The position numbers and the translations under genes are program-made. This document shows, piece by piece, positions 20,417-31,915 of a stretch of 64,000 nt of DNA. Each line of letters begins with the position of its first letter. Positions within the stretch are counted from its first letter, which is position 1. Where the stretch lies: assembly GCF_032362555.1 (NCBI RefSeq), contig NC_083516.1, positions 211,001 through 275,000 of the forward strand. Direction: 5' to 3'. Source of the DNA: Amyelois transitella (Eukaryota; Arthropoda; Insecta; Lepidoptera; Pyralidae). The notes under the pieces are model-generated. The model made no database searches. It was not told the DNA's origin and worked only from the letters and a program-made list of their open reading frames with translations.

Positions 20417-22190
20417 AGTTAACTATAGTTAAAAAAGTGGTTATTTGGGTAAATTGACCACATAACAGCTAACGACCAAGTGTAATATTGTGACGTATTT
20501 TAAGTGATATGTAAGTCTTCCAGGATTGTTGTAATTATGTCTTCCTGCATTTATTTTACAAATACCTGACTCAAATGCTGAGTTGAGTTCCACTTTTATT
20601 TCAAAGGTTTTGAGGACCAAAATTGGACCATTTAATTATCTGATAAGTACCTATATGTAGCTGTAAAATTTTATCCTAAGTAAATGTAAATTCGCCATAT
20701 TGTACGGGTATGTCCGGTATTTTTATTAAGAAACTGGACCGATTTTGATACGATCTTTTTTTTGTAATATTTACCATCTTATGAAGCTTGCCAGTATGTG
20801 CCTTATTATATTTGTAGTAGAATCTATATTTGTAAATATAATAATTACTTGTAGGTAGATAAATATTGTAATAATGTATAGGTATCGTCTTCCAGACTAC
20901 GGAACTTCCAATTTTAAGCTTTATTCGAAATATTTTTTCTTAGAAATATTTTATTTATTAGTTAAAGTAAAGAATGATTATGTTTATCTTATAATTTTAA
21001 TTAACTTTAAGTTAGAATAATAAAATAGCTATTGTTAAAAGCGCCGAAGGTGTCTTGTTTGTAAGGCTGCTAGCTAATGTTTTTGATATATGACGAAATA
21101 CATGAAGTAGCCCGGAACTATGATATATTTACAATGGAAAGGAAATAATGTGTTACATACATATTAAATTTAAAAAAGACCTTATTCCGAATTAGAGCAG
21201 TTGTTTTCACATAACATCATTCGTAATTATGTTATTGAGATTTCAAAATAAAAAAACCATATGTTTGTGACCAGTCTTGCTCCTGAAAATGACACTAGGG
21301 ATGGGTGGCAGGCAAGTACAGTCAGGAGAGTAGCATGTGTATGGGCGTATAGGTTATTCGTAAAAGAGTAAATATCGTTAGTTGCATTAATTTGGGTCGC
21401 TTAATGGTTTAACAATACATGCATATAATCACGTCTAAATCTCTGACGGGATAGACAGAGCCAACAGTCTTGAAAGAGTAAAGTCCACGTGCAGCGGTAT
21501 GGCATTGATATTCAAATAGTTTAAAATCTTTTGTATAAAACTAACGCGTAATTTTGTCAACATAGTAAGAATGATAACAGCATGCATATCTTATAATATA
21601 ATTTGTTTAGAGAAATTTTAATACAGGAATCTGACCACAGCAGAGGCTTCTAATATTGAATAAGATTAGCATTATAATGCACCTGACTGTACTTGTTTGT
21701 AAGTTATAAAAGAGGCTCTGTTAGCCTTGACAATCGTTTGCAATGTCATAAGGATACTATATTTAACGCAATAAAAGTTTATAAAGAATATAATGTTGGT
21801 TTTTATTTCATCTACTTGAAAAGTAACAAAATTACCCGGCATAGTGAACCTTCACTCCTATCAATTAGTTTAAAAATGTATAAACGACTGTGAATTGTTT
21901 CTTCGACAATGAGCTCAATAGTCATTCTTTATTAATTTTTTTATTTAAACATATATTTATTTTTTCCCAGTTAAATATGGTTTGCAAAGAAAAGAAAACA
22001 TTCTACACTGAATTGAACAATAAAACATGACTGTATAATTCCAATTGAACACTTTAATTTCATTGGTAAAGTTCACAATCATAATAATACCCAACTTTGG
22101 TAAATATTTACCAATCTGTGTATGTGACGGCGTCAGCGTCAGACACAAATCATCGAGATTTGCTAAAAATTAAATGTCCATTTTACAAAT
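20417..22190. other. AT-rich intergenic DNA between deltex and EcKL-1
   Basis: The genes converge here. Apart from a decayed RepA tail at about 21413-21505 and scattered polyadenylation-like hexamers, nothing is recognised. No reading frame shows coding character. Confidence 0.6.
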
Positions 22191-22200
22191 TCAAATCACT

Positions 22201-23905
22201 TTATTTACCAAGATATCTCTCAGCGAACTCCTCCAAGACTTCCATCAGCCGCTGTTGGAACCCTGGGTTCTGTCGGCAGTACTCCAGCACCGGCTCGGTC
22301 CTGTCCGCCCACATCACCTGGTCGAAGGTCTCGGGGTCATCATACGTCTGCTGAGCGGTCACCGGGTCCATCAGGATGTAGGGGAACAGGGCGGCCGCCT
22401 GCATCGCGCCGAACATGCGAGCTCTCTCGCACCATTGAAGGAATTCCTTCTCCTTGTACACTAACTTGTCTAACTTGACCTTTGTCGCGTCTTCTAAACT
22501 CTCCAAAAAGACGGAGAAATAATGCTGTAAGATTTTCAATTCGTTCTGCTCTCGGAAGCTTCTAGAAGTGGTGCAGTATAGCAGTATCATCAGGTCGAAG
22601 GCTGGAGGCCCGTACCGGAGACATTGGTAGTCTATGAGCAACGCGTTTGCAGGATCACCGTTCTCGTATCGGAACATGATATTGGCAATCCACAAGTCTT
22701 TATGAAGCAGAACGTTTAATGTCCCCTCATATTCTCTAAGGCTGGCACACGCTTGGAGGAATAGCTGAGTTATTTTCGCCTCCAAATCTGAAGTAGCACC
22801 GTATTTTTTTGAGAAGATTTTCAGGACATTAGCTGTGACTTTGGCGCACGCTCGCATCCACGGAGAATCTTTGAACGCTGGGTCTATAAGTATTTCGGCG
22901 TATTCTTTGGAGAAAGTCCAGGGTCTGTCGCTGCTCCTCTTAGTTTCGTAGTTAGTGGTGGCTGCGTGGAACCTGGCGACGGAGGCGGCGGTGCGCAGCA
23001 GATGCGGGACGTCCAGGTACTCGTGGTGGGACCGCACGGAGTAGCCGAGTGGACGCATGTCCGGCATCACGATTATCGTGTCTGTAGCTATGAGGGTCTT
23101 CACGCACCAGGGGTGGGCTGAGAAATGGAAGAGAAAATATAGGCATAACGTACGTAGAATTGGTCAATAGCCCGGGGTGATTATTTTGAGACTAGTAACT
23201 TCGGAAGCTAGTTTATTAGGTATATTATCGAGCGGCTACTATTGCATTAAAATCGTAGATTATACCATTTAGTAGTACTTAGTATTTATGTTTTAAGATA
23301 GAACTAAGAAAATATAAATAACGATCGATACCAGATTAAATTCAGAATGAAATAAAAAAATTGTATGCTAATTGTTTGCAACTTCGGTAAATTTAAACTT
23401 AGTTATACGAGTATGTAATAAGTACCTATATGCCTTGACTGTAATGAAAATATCATAAATCACCTAAATAATAACACGTTCTACTACGGCGCAAAATATG
23501 TGCCGTATCTTTTCCCGGCATATTTACTCTCAAAGAGAAAAATATCTAATGATCCAAAAACCACCTACCGCTGTTACTCTGCAGCTCATCAAGAAGCTGT
23601 CCAACCAGCGCTTCTCTCTTGAAGAAGTTGTTCTCAGCAATGAAGTCTACCTTCGGCTGGTTGTCATACGGCAGCCGCTTGACGAACAGCTGCACGGTCT
23701 CCGTGGAGTCCCCACAGACCTCCAGGGTCACGCGAAGGTGGTCCCCCAGGAAGCCACTGAGACCATCCGCCGCGGCTTTCACATCCGACCTCACGACACG
23801 CCATTCCTTCCCACGACCTAAAAATTTCCTCAAGATACAATCAATTTGCTTTTCCGTCAATATATCCTCAAGTTTTTTCAGCTTAGAGCAAGTGTTCCCA
23901 TCCAT
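22201..23905 (-). CDS. EcKL/CHK-like kinase 1
   Basis: Two coding exons: 23569-23905 (337 nt) and 22201-23117 (917 nt); intron 451 bp, phase 1; 417 aa. The family (ecdysteroid kinase-like, PF02958 type) phosphorylates small molecules such as ecdysteroids and probably xenobiotics; it is cytosolic. N-lobe: GLSGFLGDHLRVTLEV (nucleotide loop side) and LFVKRLPYDNQPK with the candidate ATP lysine. C-lobe: catalytic LHKDLWIANIMF (HxDxxxxN) near residue 251 and metal-binding IDYQCLRYGPPAFDL near 275. No signal peptide or membrane segment. The start MDGNTCSKL aligns with the sister genes. An AATAAA overlaps the stop codon. Closest visible sister is the copy at 37816. The substrate cannot be inferred. 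Confidence 0.93.
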
Positions 23906-24886
23906 TTTGTATGAAAGACGATAACTAAAAGCCTCAACAGAAATTGTCTTGATATAAATAGATAATTTATATCTTTATTTGCAGAAATTAATTTGCTTTG
24001 CTCCAACAGCTTAATACAGTAAAGTCACTTGTGGCGGTGAAATTATCACAAGAACATATCAGCATGAATAGGAATAAGTTACAATTGTTTTAAAGAGTGT
24101 ACGCTTTGTTTCAAAACAATATTAGTCCGCATTGTCGTCTGTAGAAGTCATACAAAAGGGACCACAAATTAGCTACCTATTCTAAAATTTGTCTTAAGAA
24201 AATCTATCTTACATATCTGTCTATCTCAGCTCATCTACGGTTCTGGCAGAATCATCAGTATGTGTCCAACAAATGTTTTATGATGGTGAATAAAGCTTTT
24301 ATCTATCTATCTATCTAGCTAAAAGAACCACAATATTTTGCCGGCATACAGTAATATCAATACAGCTACACGCGGCCCTTTAAGATTTTTAAGTCTATTG
24401 GCTCGTGTCTATCCCGCAACGTATATAGACGTGTATGTATGCACAGTAACTACACTACCGGCAGAATATGATAGGATTGCACTCCTTCGTAATTGGTTTT
24501 ATCATTATCTTTATTTGCATATAGACACGGTATTAAGCAAACACAAAATATGTTTTTACAGAATTTTGGGACCGGTTATAAAAATTGGTTATGTCTCTTT
24601 TTGATACACGTACATATGTACCTACTTAATTCATAATTAAATAATTTGTTAACACTACATAAATAACAATTGTGAATCTACGTTGTTTGTATAGACTGTA
24701 GACGTTAAATACAATAATTTATTGTTAATTTCCGTCAAGTATATTTAGGGATCCGTTTGAGGATATTTTTCTTTTGTTTTGTGAATTAAAGACCCAGTTT
24801 TGGCGCTAAGGAAATTTATCATGGAGAAAAACAGATCACGCTTCTCCATTTTCTTATTCTGGAAGATAAAGTCTTGACAATAAGAT
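23906..24886. other. Upstream region of EcKL-1
   Basis: AT-rich. Contains a (CTAT)n microsatellite at about 24297-24318 after an AATAAAG-like LINE tail, and a RepA tail scrap at 24380-24440. No clear core promoter was identified. Confidence 0.45.
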
Positions 24887-24887
24887 A

Positions 24888-25148
24888 TTACATACATACA
24901 TATGGTCACGTCTTTATCCCTTGCGGGGTAGACACAGCCAACAGTCTTGAAAAGACTGAATGGCCACGTTCAGCTATTTGGCTTAATGATAGAATTGAGA
25001 TTCAAATAGTGACAGGTTGCTAGCCCATCGCCTAAAAAAGAATCCTAAGTTTGTAAGCCTATCCCATAGTCGCCTTTTACGACATGGACGGGAAAGAGAT
25101 GGGGTGGTCCTATTCTTTTTTGTATTGGTGCCGGGAACCACACGGCAC
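24888..25148 (-). mobile_element. RepA copy, full length
   Basis: ACATACATACATATGGTCAC tail to GGGAACCACACGGCAC head, few differences from other young copies. It sits 60 bp left of the BEL element. Confidence 0.93.
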
Positions 25149-25208
25149 TATTAATATATTATGTGTGTTTAAATATTAAAAATCCGACGTGACTAATCTG
25201 ATGTGTAT

Positions 25209-25414
25209 TGGTTAATTAAAAACTCACTATTATTTGTAAAGGTAATATATTGTAAAATAAAACTTAAGACATTGAAATAAACATAAAATAAAAACGTGAA
25301 TTCTAACTTCTCTTAACTTTTGTGTGGGTAATGTGAAAAAAAAAAACAATTGACAATCATCTTTTAAAAATTAACTTTTTTTTATAAGCTGCCAGTGCGC
25401 TAACAAAACAAACA
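25209..25414 (-). repeat. 3' LTR of the BEL element
   Basis: Identical to the other LTR except T for C in AAAACGTGAATTC. Ends are TG...CA on both strands. Confidence 0.93.
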
Positions 25415-26797
25415 TTCCGGCGGCCAAGGACGACTTAAGTCCTTAAAATTGTGTAAACAAAGAAAATAAAAAATCTAACGTGAAATTAACAAAGAAAATA
25501 TAAAACTACTGACTTTTAGGCTCATCTTAGGGCAAAGGGCATAATTTTACGATTGGTCTCGTGAAAACTATCTTTGTACTTTAATGTTACAACATTTGTT
25601 ATGCCATCTAACCCTGAGTGCTTTTGAAAGATGTCCCAAAAGCAATTTTCCTAGTGGCAGTCGTGTACTATCGTATAATTGAAAGTTCGTTGATGTCCCA
25701 TTTGCAGACATTTCAAATAAGCATTTGTAACAATAAGTTCAAAAACAAGTGCAATAATTACTTAAGGGTATACGGATTTTCATATGCTTTAGAATATATA
25801 CATAAAGTAGATGAACTTCTACACGAACAATACTTTCGACAATAAATTGATTAAGCGTAAATATTAATACTAAGTTTTTCAACCTGGTTAGCTGATAACA
25901 ACTTAAAGATCTCATTTCCAAAGAAAATGGATTGTGACATTTTGATACAACGATTAAAAGCATCATAAAGTTCCTTCGTAGTCAAATAAACAGGTTCAGT
26001 AAATGTTTAATTTATTAATTATACATTTATATAATCCTATATATTAATATAAAAAAATCGACAACAATATGCAGTAACTTGTAAACGTTAAGGGTAGGTT
26101 GAGAATCTATTTAAATAATAAATTACATTATTTTCGATACAATTAACATTGGATAAGATTTTAGTGTTATGCTTCTAATGGTAATAAAGGAATGTCGACA
26201 AAAATATATTTAATTTCACTTTCATCGTATTAAATTTGAGTGCCATTTCACCATAATTTTCACTATTGAAATTCACTGGAATATAGTCCATGTGATGTGA
26301 TATCAGCGATATTGTAGAACCAACGTGATGCCATTGGTAGTGCCACTATATATGAGTGACAAAACTTTAAATATGCGGTTTACAATGAATGTAGTCAACT
26401 GGTTTGGTGTTTTACGCAACCATGACAAAATTATGGTAAAATCTATACAGGTGTAAATATATTTATTTATCTGTATTTATAACAGTCTTATACATGTTGG
26501 CAAGTTTAGCTAAGAGTAATGCACCACAGAGTTTTAGGCGTGGAATAGAAATTGGTTTTACCGGGGCAAACTTAGATTTTGCAGTCACAAGGCGGACTCT
26601 TTACTTGATAATCATCTGCCAAGACTCTGAGATACAACACTTTAGTGTTCGAAGACCATTTTCTAATGGAAATCCACCACGAGCCAAAAGTGTATTTTTG
26701 AAGAGAACATCCAATAGTAACTTCATCGTTTAGTGATTTTCCTTTTTCAGGTGCAGCATTTCCGTCGAATACTACTTGGAATAGATATTAAGACTTG
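25415..26797 (-). pseudogene. Remnant pol region of the BEL element
   Basis: Just after the gag-protease stop, about 35 bp of unrelated sequence is followed, in another frame, by a short reverse-transcriptase-like stretch (VVFDGNAAPEKGKSLND) that soon stops. The rest down to the 3' LTR is noncoding and AT-rich. No catalytic reverse transcriptase motif, RNase H or integrase was seen. Confidence 0.7.
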
Positions 26798-29071
26798 CTA
26801 TAGCTTGGTACTTAGACTCGTCGGCCTAAGGACAGTATGGTGAGGTAAGTAGTTTACCTTATGTGCATCTAATTCCTTTTCAGGAACCATCATCATACGA
26901 CCTTGTGATTCAAACTGTTTGAAGAATCTGTTATATTCTTTCTTGAAATCAGACTTATGTGTAAAACGTTTATACTTCTGTTGTAAGCGACTGAAAGCAA
27001 GAGGTTTGATAACATCAAGGCTTGTGGGTGGATCATTCTTCAGTTGGATTGGTGGTAACCGCACGACGTATCGCTCGACATCATGTCGAGTGTGAGTATA
27101 TTTGAAGGGTTCTTCACATTGTTTTTCTAATTTAGTCGTCGGGTTTTTGTGAGGTAATTTCTCTTCTATCTCCCAGGATCTTCTGAGTAACTGATCCTTC
27201 TCAACTTTAGTATGCATAGCGACTATATGTTCGTATGCTGTTGAATCAGTTTGTGAAACTCTGCCTGATATTAACCAACCAAGGCGAGAGTTAAGTGCGA
27301 TAAGAGAATTACACTTGTGTAAGCCTTCTAGGAGAATGTGTGCATGCACGTCGGCACCGAGAAGAACATCTATAGACCCTGGCTTGTGAAAGTTTGGATC
27401 AGCGAGATCCAACTGCATAGATGAAGGCCAAGTATCTTGTGGCAATTCCCGTGAAGGCAACAAGGAAGTGAGTTTCTTTAAAACATAGGCATTAACCTTA
27501 AAGGTTGATGTGTGATCTTTTGTTGAATGGACTGTAAGTGAGACCATAGATTTTGAAGTTACCACTGATGTATTAGAGATTCCTGAGATTTTGCCTGTAA
27601 TTGGAGTACGGTTAAGTTTCAACAACTTCACAGCTGCTTCGGAGATAAATGAACCTTGAGACCCCTGATCAATCAGAGCTCTTAACGAGTGAGTACCGCT
27701 GTTCTGTGACTCAACATTAATTATAGCAGTAGGTAGAATAACCAGGGAATCGTTTGCTTCAGCTTTCAGGATAACACTTATATTGCAGGAGGTTTTCTGC
27801 GTAGTGCTGTTTTCTGGGGTGCAGCTTGGGGTATCTTTCTCTTTATCAGGTTCAATTGACGTCTCATCCTTAGGTGCGGTGAGATGTAGTAAAGTATGAT
27901 GACGTCGTCTGCACCTTTTGCAAACTGTACTCTGTCTGCAGTTAAATACTGAATGTCCTTTCACTAGGCAGTTAAAGCATAAGTTGTTTCCCTTTATAAA
28001 TACATGACGTTCAGTAACAGGGAGAGAGGCAAAATCTTTACAGTGGCAAATATAATGGTTCTGTGAGCAGTAAGTACAACTAGTATCAATTTCAGTGGCA
28101 AAGCTTTTGACGTTAGTTACTTTATGTTGAACGGGTTTTGGAGTGCTTCTTAGTGGAGGTTGTGCTATATTCACCATTTCCATAGCTCGGAATCGTTTTT
28201 CGAGAAAACTGATTAAATCCTCATATGTTGGAATGCATGTGGAATTTTCTAAAGATTGTTCCCAAAGCTTGTGAGTTTCAAGGTCTAACTTTGAGACTAA
28301 TATGTGCACGATTATTGCATTCCAGGAATCGACATTCAAGTTTGTGAGGGACGTGAGACATTGACTTGAGGTATCCAAAAGATCTTTTATACCCTTTGCG
28401 GACTCTGAGGTCAATGTCCTTTGACTCAAAAATCGAGTGAGGATATTGTTGACAATCATTCTTTTGTTTTCATATCGATCATTCAATTTTTTCCAAGCAT
28501 CATCGTAGTTAGCTTCAGTAAGCGAGTAGTTTTTCAGCAGTTGTTCGGCTTCTCCGGATAGACTAGACTTAAGATAATGATGTTTTTCGATTTTAGTCAA
28601 ACGATTGTTATCATGAATCAGTGAGCGAAATAAGTCTCTAAAACTCATCCACTGGTCATAATCGCCTGAAAATTGAGGTATTGAAATCGGTGGGAGCTTT
28701 GGCCTCATCTTAGGACTTTCAGAGTGAGTGTGAGAATTCGAGGTTTCACCTTGATCAAGTTTAAATTCATATAACTTATCCTTAAGCCAAGATAATAACT
28801 CCAAATAACATTCTTCAGTTTGCTCGAAGTTTTTCTCCAAGTCTAAGCCATGTTCCGATTCTAAAATTTCAACGTCTACAAGACCAGAAAGAGTATCATA
28901 AATCTTAGTATAATTAGTCCAATAATCCTGTAACGCCTCCATACGTGAATCTAAAAACCCTCTTGTTCGTTTGTCTATAGCACATTTTTTCGAATTCGTA
29001 AGTAACTTTTCAATCTTAATTGAATTTTGAATAATTTGTGTAACATATTGTTTAGTTTTCTTATCAGCCAT
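26798..29071 (-). CDS. BEL/Pao Gag-protease polyprotein, 757 aa, intact
   Basis: Structural and protease part of a BEL/Pao polyprotein. A DUF1759-type Gag domain lies at about 125-300 (PPISIPQFSGDYDQWMSF; LKSSLSGEAEQLLKNY). Cys/His-rich zinc knuckles follow at about 330-400 (CTYCSQNHYICHCK; CFNCLVKGHSVFNCR). A DUF1758-type aspartic protease follows with the active-site-like LIDQGSQGSFISE near residue 480. The frame ends at HTVLRPTSLSTKL, exactly where the reverse transcriptase would begin in a full polyprotein. No internal stops, although pol is lost. It would form particles and process Gag but needs reverse transcriptase and integrase supplied in trans. Confidence 0.92.
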   Translation of the reverse strand: MADKKTKQYVTQIIQNSIKIEKLLTNSKKCAIDKRTRGFLDSRMEALQDYWTNYTKIYDTLSGLVDVEILESEHGLDLEKNFEQTEECYLELLSWLKDKLYEFKLDQGETSNSHTHSESPKMRPKLPPISIPQFSGDYDQWMSFRDLFRSLIHDNNRLTKIEKHHYLKSSLSGEAEQLLKNYSLTEANYDDAWKKLNDRYENKRMIVNNILTRFLSQRTLTSESAKGIKDLLDTSSQCLTSLTNLNVDSWNAIIVHILVSKLDLETHKLWEQSLENSTCIPTYEDLISFLEKRFRAMEMVNIAQPPLRSTPKPVQHKVTNVKSFATEIDTSCTYCSQNHYICHCKDFASLPVTERHVFIKGNNLCFNCLVKGHSVFNCRQSTVCKRCRRRHHTLLHLTAPKDETSIEPDKEKDTPSCTPENSTTQKTSCNISVILKAEANDSLVILPTAIINVESQNSGTHSLRALIDQGSQGSFISEAAVKLLKLNRTPITGKISGISNTSVVTSKSMVSLTVHSTKDHTSTFKVNAYVLKKLTSLLPSRELPQDTWPSSMQLDLADPNFHKPGSIDVLLGADVHAHILLEGLHKCNSLIALNSRLGWLISGRVSQTDSTAYEHIVAMHTKVEKDQLLRRSWEIEEKLPHKNPTTKLEKQCEEPFKYTHTRHDVERYVVRLPPIQLKNDPPTSLDVIKPLAFSRLQQKYKRFTHKSDFKKEYNRFFKQFESQGRMMMVPEKELDAHKVNYLPHHTVLRPTSLSTKL

Positions 29072-29433
29072 GATGTATAAATTTCACAAATTAAGTAAGT
29101 AGATATGTAAAGAGAGAAGATAGCAAAAATGTTCTTAAAAATGTTCACTACACGGCATCAAAGTTTGGGAATAAACAAAATACAAGTCCAATATCACTTC
29201 TAGAAATTAAGTTAAAACAGTTCAATATTGTACAAAGTTCTTGCTCACTTTAATTTTTATAACTGATTTTACTGAAAAGGTCCTTGTGAATTGTAAGATT
29301 GAAACAATATTTGCAGTCTTTCAACTAGAAAATAAGTGTTTTTACTCACGAATTCCGCTAAGTCTGTAACCAACACCTACTACCACTACTTTGCACTTTT
29401 ACTCACAGTTCATCCGGTTCCGGATGGACCAAA

Positions 29434-29639
29434 TGGTTAATTAAAAACTCACTATTATTTGTAAAGGTAATATATTGTAAAATAAAACTTAAGACATTGA
29501 AATAAACATAAAATAAAAACGCGAATTCTAACTTCTCTTAACTTTTGTGTGGGTAATGTGAAAAAAAAAAACAATTGACAATCATCTTTTAAAAATTAAC
29601 TTTTTTTTATAAGCTGCCAGTGCGCTAACAAAACAAACA
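29434..29639 (-). repeat. 5' LTR of the BEL element
   Basis: In element sense it starts TGTTTGTTTTGTTAGCGC and contains a TATA-like GCTTATAAAAAAAA close to its start. Confidence 0.93.
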
Positions 29640-29702
29640 TGTATTGTACCTGCAACTCTTGTTCAGCTCACACTTGACCATTTTATTTAATTATTTGACA
29701 TA

Positions 29703-31027
29703 TACATTCAGTCAGAAAAGTATCGGGAATGGATTATTTATTTATGGTTCCAAATTCAAATTTTTGTTTTTTTTGTTGTTGTTAGATTGGCACAACTGTT
29801 TTCCATTTTGGCGCGGAGTTTGAGTTGCATCTGTTGTTTACATTAAATACAGTGCTATTTTTAGTTATATCATATCTAGTGTGTATTGCTAATTTCATAA
29901 TGGATAAAAACATCGAACAAAGAGTTTGTCTTAAATTTTGCATTGCCAATGGAATATCGTGTTCGGAGTCACTGAAAATGTTACAGAAGGCTTACGGTGA
30001 ATCGACTTTATCAAAAACTCGTGCTTATGAGTGGTACAAAGCGTTCAAAAGCGGTCGAGATGTGATGGAAGATTTGCCTCGCTCTGGTAGGCCATCAACG
30101 TCTGCAACTGAAGTTAACATCGCAAAAGTGAAGGAAATAGTGACTGAAAATCCTCATTCAACTTTGAGAGAGATAGCCACCGAACTTTCTGTATCTCACG
30201 AGTCGATCCGTACCATTTTAACTAATAATTTGGGTATGAAACATGTTGCCGCTCGGCTAGTCCCAAAAGACCTGAATTTTTTTCAAAAACTCAATCGCAT
30301 GAGAGTCGCTGAGGACATGCTAGAACGAGTCAATTCCGACCCAACATTCATGAAACGCATTGTTACTGGTGACGAGACGTGGGTTTACGAGTTTGACATG
30401 CAAACTAGTCAACAAGCTTCGGAGTGGCGCCTTCCAACTGAACCGAAACCGAAAAAACCACGCCAAAGTCGTTCAAAAGTCAAAGTCATGTTGACTGTTT
30501 TCTTTGACTATCGCGGTGTTGTGCACTCGGAATTCTTGCCGGAAGGTCAAACGGTAAATAAGGAATATTATTTGAGTGTTATGCGGCGTTTAAGAGAGCA
30601 AATCCGACGAAAAAGGCCAGATTTGTGGAAAGAAAATTCTTGGATTTTGCACCATGATAATGCACCTTCGCACAAGGCCATCATTGTGAACGAATTTTTA
30701 ACCAAACACTCAACAAATACCATCGAGCAACCACCATATTCACCAGATATGGCTCCAGCCGACTTTTTTCTTTTTCCTAAACTCAAATTACCACTTCGTG
30801 GCACCCGTTTTCAATCGGTAGAAGACATAAAAGAGAATTCGCGGCGAGAACTGACCTCAATTCCGGAAACAGCGTTTAAAAAATGTTTTGATGATTGGAT
30901 TATTCGTTGGCGTAAGTGTATCGTTTCTAAAGGAGCATATTTTGAAGGTGATAAAATAAATTTGGATGAATAACAAACAGTTTGTGTATAATTGATCTTT
31001 TCCTGCTACTTTCTTGACAGAGTAGTA
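29703..31027 (+). mobile_element. Full-length mariner element, copy 2
   Basis: 1325 bp flanked by TA (29701-29702 and 31028-31029). Same termini as copy 1 (TACATTCAGTCAG at the left; CTTGACAGAGTAGTA at the right). It lies 58 bp beyond the BEL element's target duplication. Confidence 0.94.
29900..30973 (+). CDS. Mariner transposase, intact, 357 aa
   Basis: Same protein as copy 1, with the canonical YSPDMAPAD before and around the third catalytic Asp; first and second Asp are in TGDETWVYEF and HHDNAPSHK. All family motifs and the paired HTH are present without stops or frameshifts. It differs from copy 1 at about five residues, so the two descend from a very recent common source. Of the two, this copy looks more likely to be catalytically competent. 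Confidence 0.95.
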   Translation: MDKNIEQRVCLKFCIANGISCSESLKMLQKAYGESTLSKTRAYEWYKAFKSGRDVMEDLPRSGRPSTSATEVNIAKVKEIVTENPHSTLREIATELSVSHESIRTILTNNLGMKHVAARLVPKDLNFFQKLNRMRVAEDMLERVNSDPTFMKRIVTGDETWVYEFDMQTSQQASEWRLPTEPKPKKPRQSRSKVKVMLTVFFDYRGVVHSEFLPEGQTVNKEYYLSVMRRLREQIRRKRPDLWKENSWILHHDNAPSHKAIIVNEFLTKHSTNTIEQPPYSPDMAPADFFLFPKLKLPLRGTRFQSVEDIKENSRRELTSIPETAFKKCFDDWIIRWRKCIVSKGAYFEGDKINLDE

Positions 31028-31142
31028 TAACTTCAGATCTTATCTACTTAATACAACTATTTACAGAATATTAGAAAACTCAACAGAACATAAACCTGGT
31101 AAGTACGTACGACCCCCACTATGAAATTTAATTAAAAGTATG

Positions 31143-31355
31143 ATCTGGTTACGTCTATGTCTTTTGTGGGGTAGACAAAGCCAAAAGTCTTGAAAAGACT
31201 GATAGGCCACGTTCACCTATTCGGTTTGATGATAGAATTGACATTCAAATAGTGACAGGTTGCTTGCCGATCGCCTAAAAAAAGAATCCAAAAGTTTGTG
31301 AGCTATCCCTTAGTCGCCTTTTACGACATCTAAGGGAAACAGATGGAGTGGTCCT
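31143..31355 (-). mobile_element. RepA copy lacking head
   Basis: Body from GGTTACGTCTATGTCTTTTG to GAGATGGAGTGGTCC-like block; the (CATA)n tail and GGCAC head are lost. Confidence 0.8.
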
Positions 31356-31915
31356 AGTGGTATTTTGCTTATATTAGTCCTATAAGTAAATCTCGTTGCC
31401 AAAAGGGCCAGTAATTTCCGATGTAGAAAAAAAATATCCGATAGTATCCTAGCTAGTCATTGTTTGTAATTTTTCGAAGGAAAGGTATGTATATTTGGAA
31501 CGGACTACCAATATCTTAATTAGATTCACTGCCTTCAGAGCAAAACCATAAAGTCCAACTTTCTTAAAATAATATTATGCATATCAACTAGCACCCTGTA
31601 GTTATCTGCTGAAGTAGGTATGTAGGTAGTGTACTGATGAAATAAGACAACAACTTATGTCACTCATATTATCTTACGATCGTGGCATATTTTTATTTAT
31701 TCACTTTTAATTAACAATATATATATAGCAAGTCTACAAAGAGAGTTACAAGTGTCGTTGAAATAAATATCCGTCCGTTCCGTCGTGGGTAAAAATGACG
31801 TATTTTTGAATGAAAACACTGTCTCTGACTTTTCTTGTCGGCCTATTGTATGTTTTTTAATAAGTTACTTTTAAACAGTGACCTGATTGAAAACCAGGAT
31901 CTTGAAAAAGAAAAA

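Larger units (their letters stand above)
25209..29639 (-). mobile_element. BEL/Pao LTR retrotransposon, pol-deleted
   Basis: 206-bp LTRs (TGGTTAATTAAAA...AACAAAACAAACA on plus) at 25209-25414 and 29434-29639 differ at one base. The 5-bp duplication TGTAT flanks the element (25204-25208, 29640-29644). After the 5' LTR a primer-binding-like TGGTCCATCCGGAACC lies two bases inside. The internal part holds gag-protease but only a trace of reverse transcriptase, so total length is 4.4 kb instead of the usual 6 kb or more. Confidence 0.93.
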
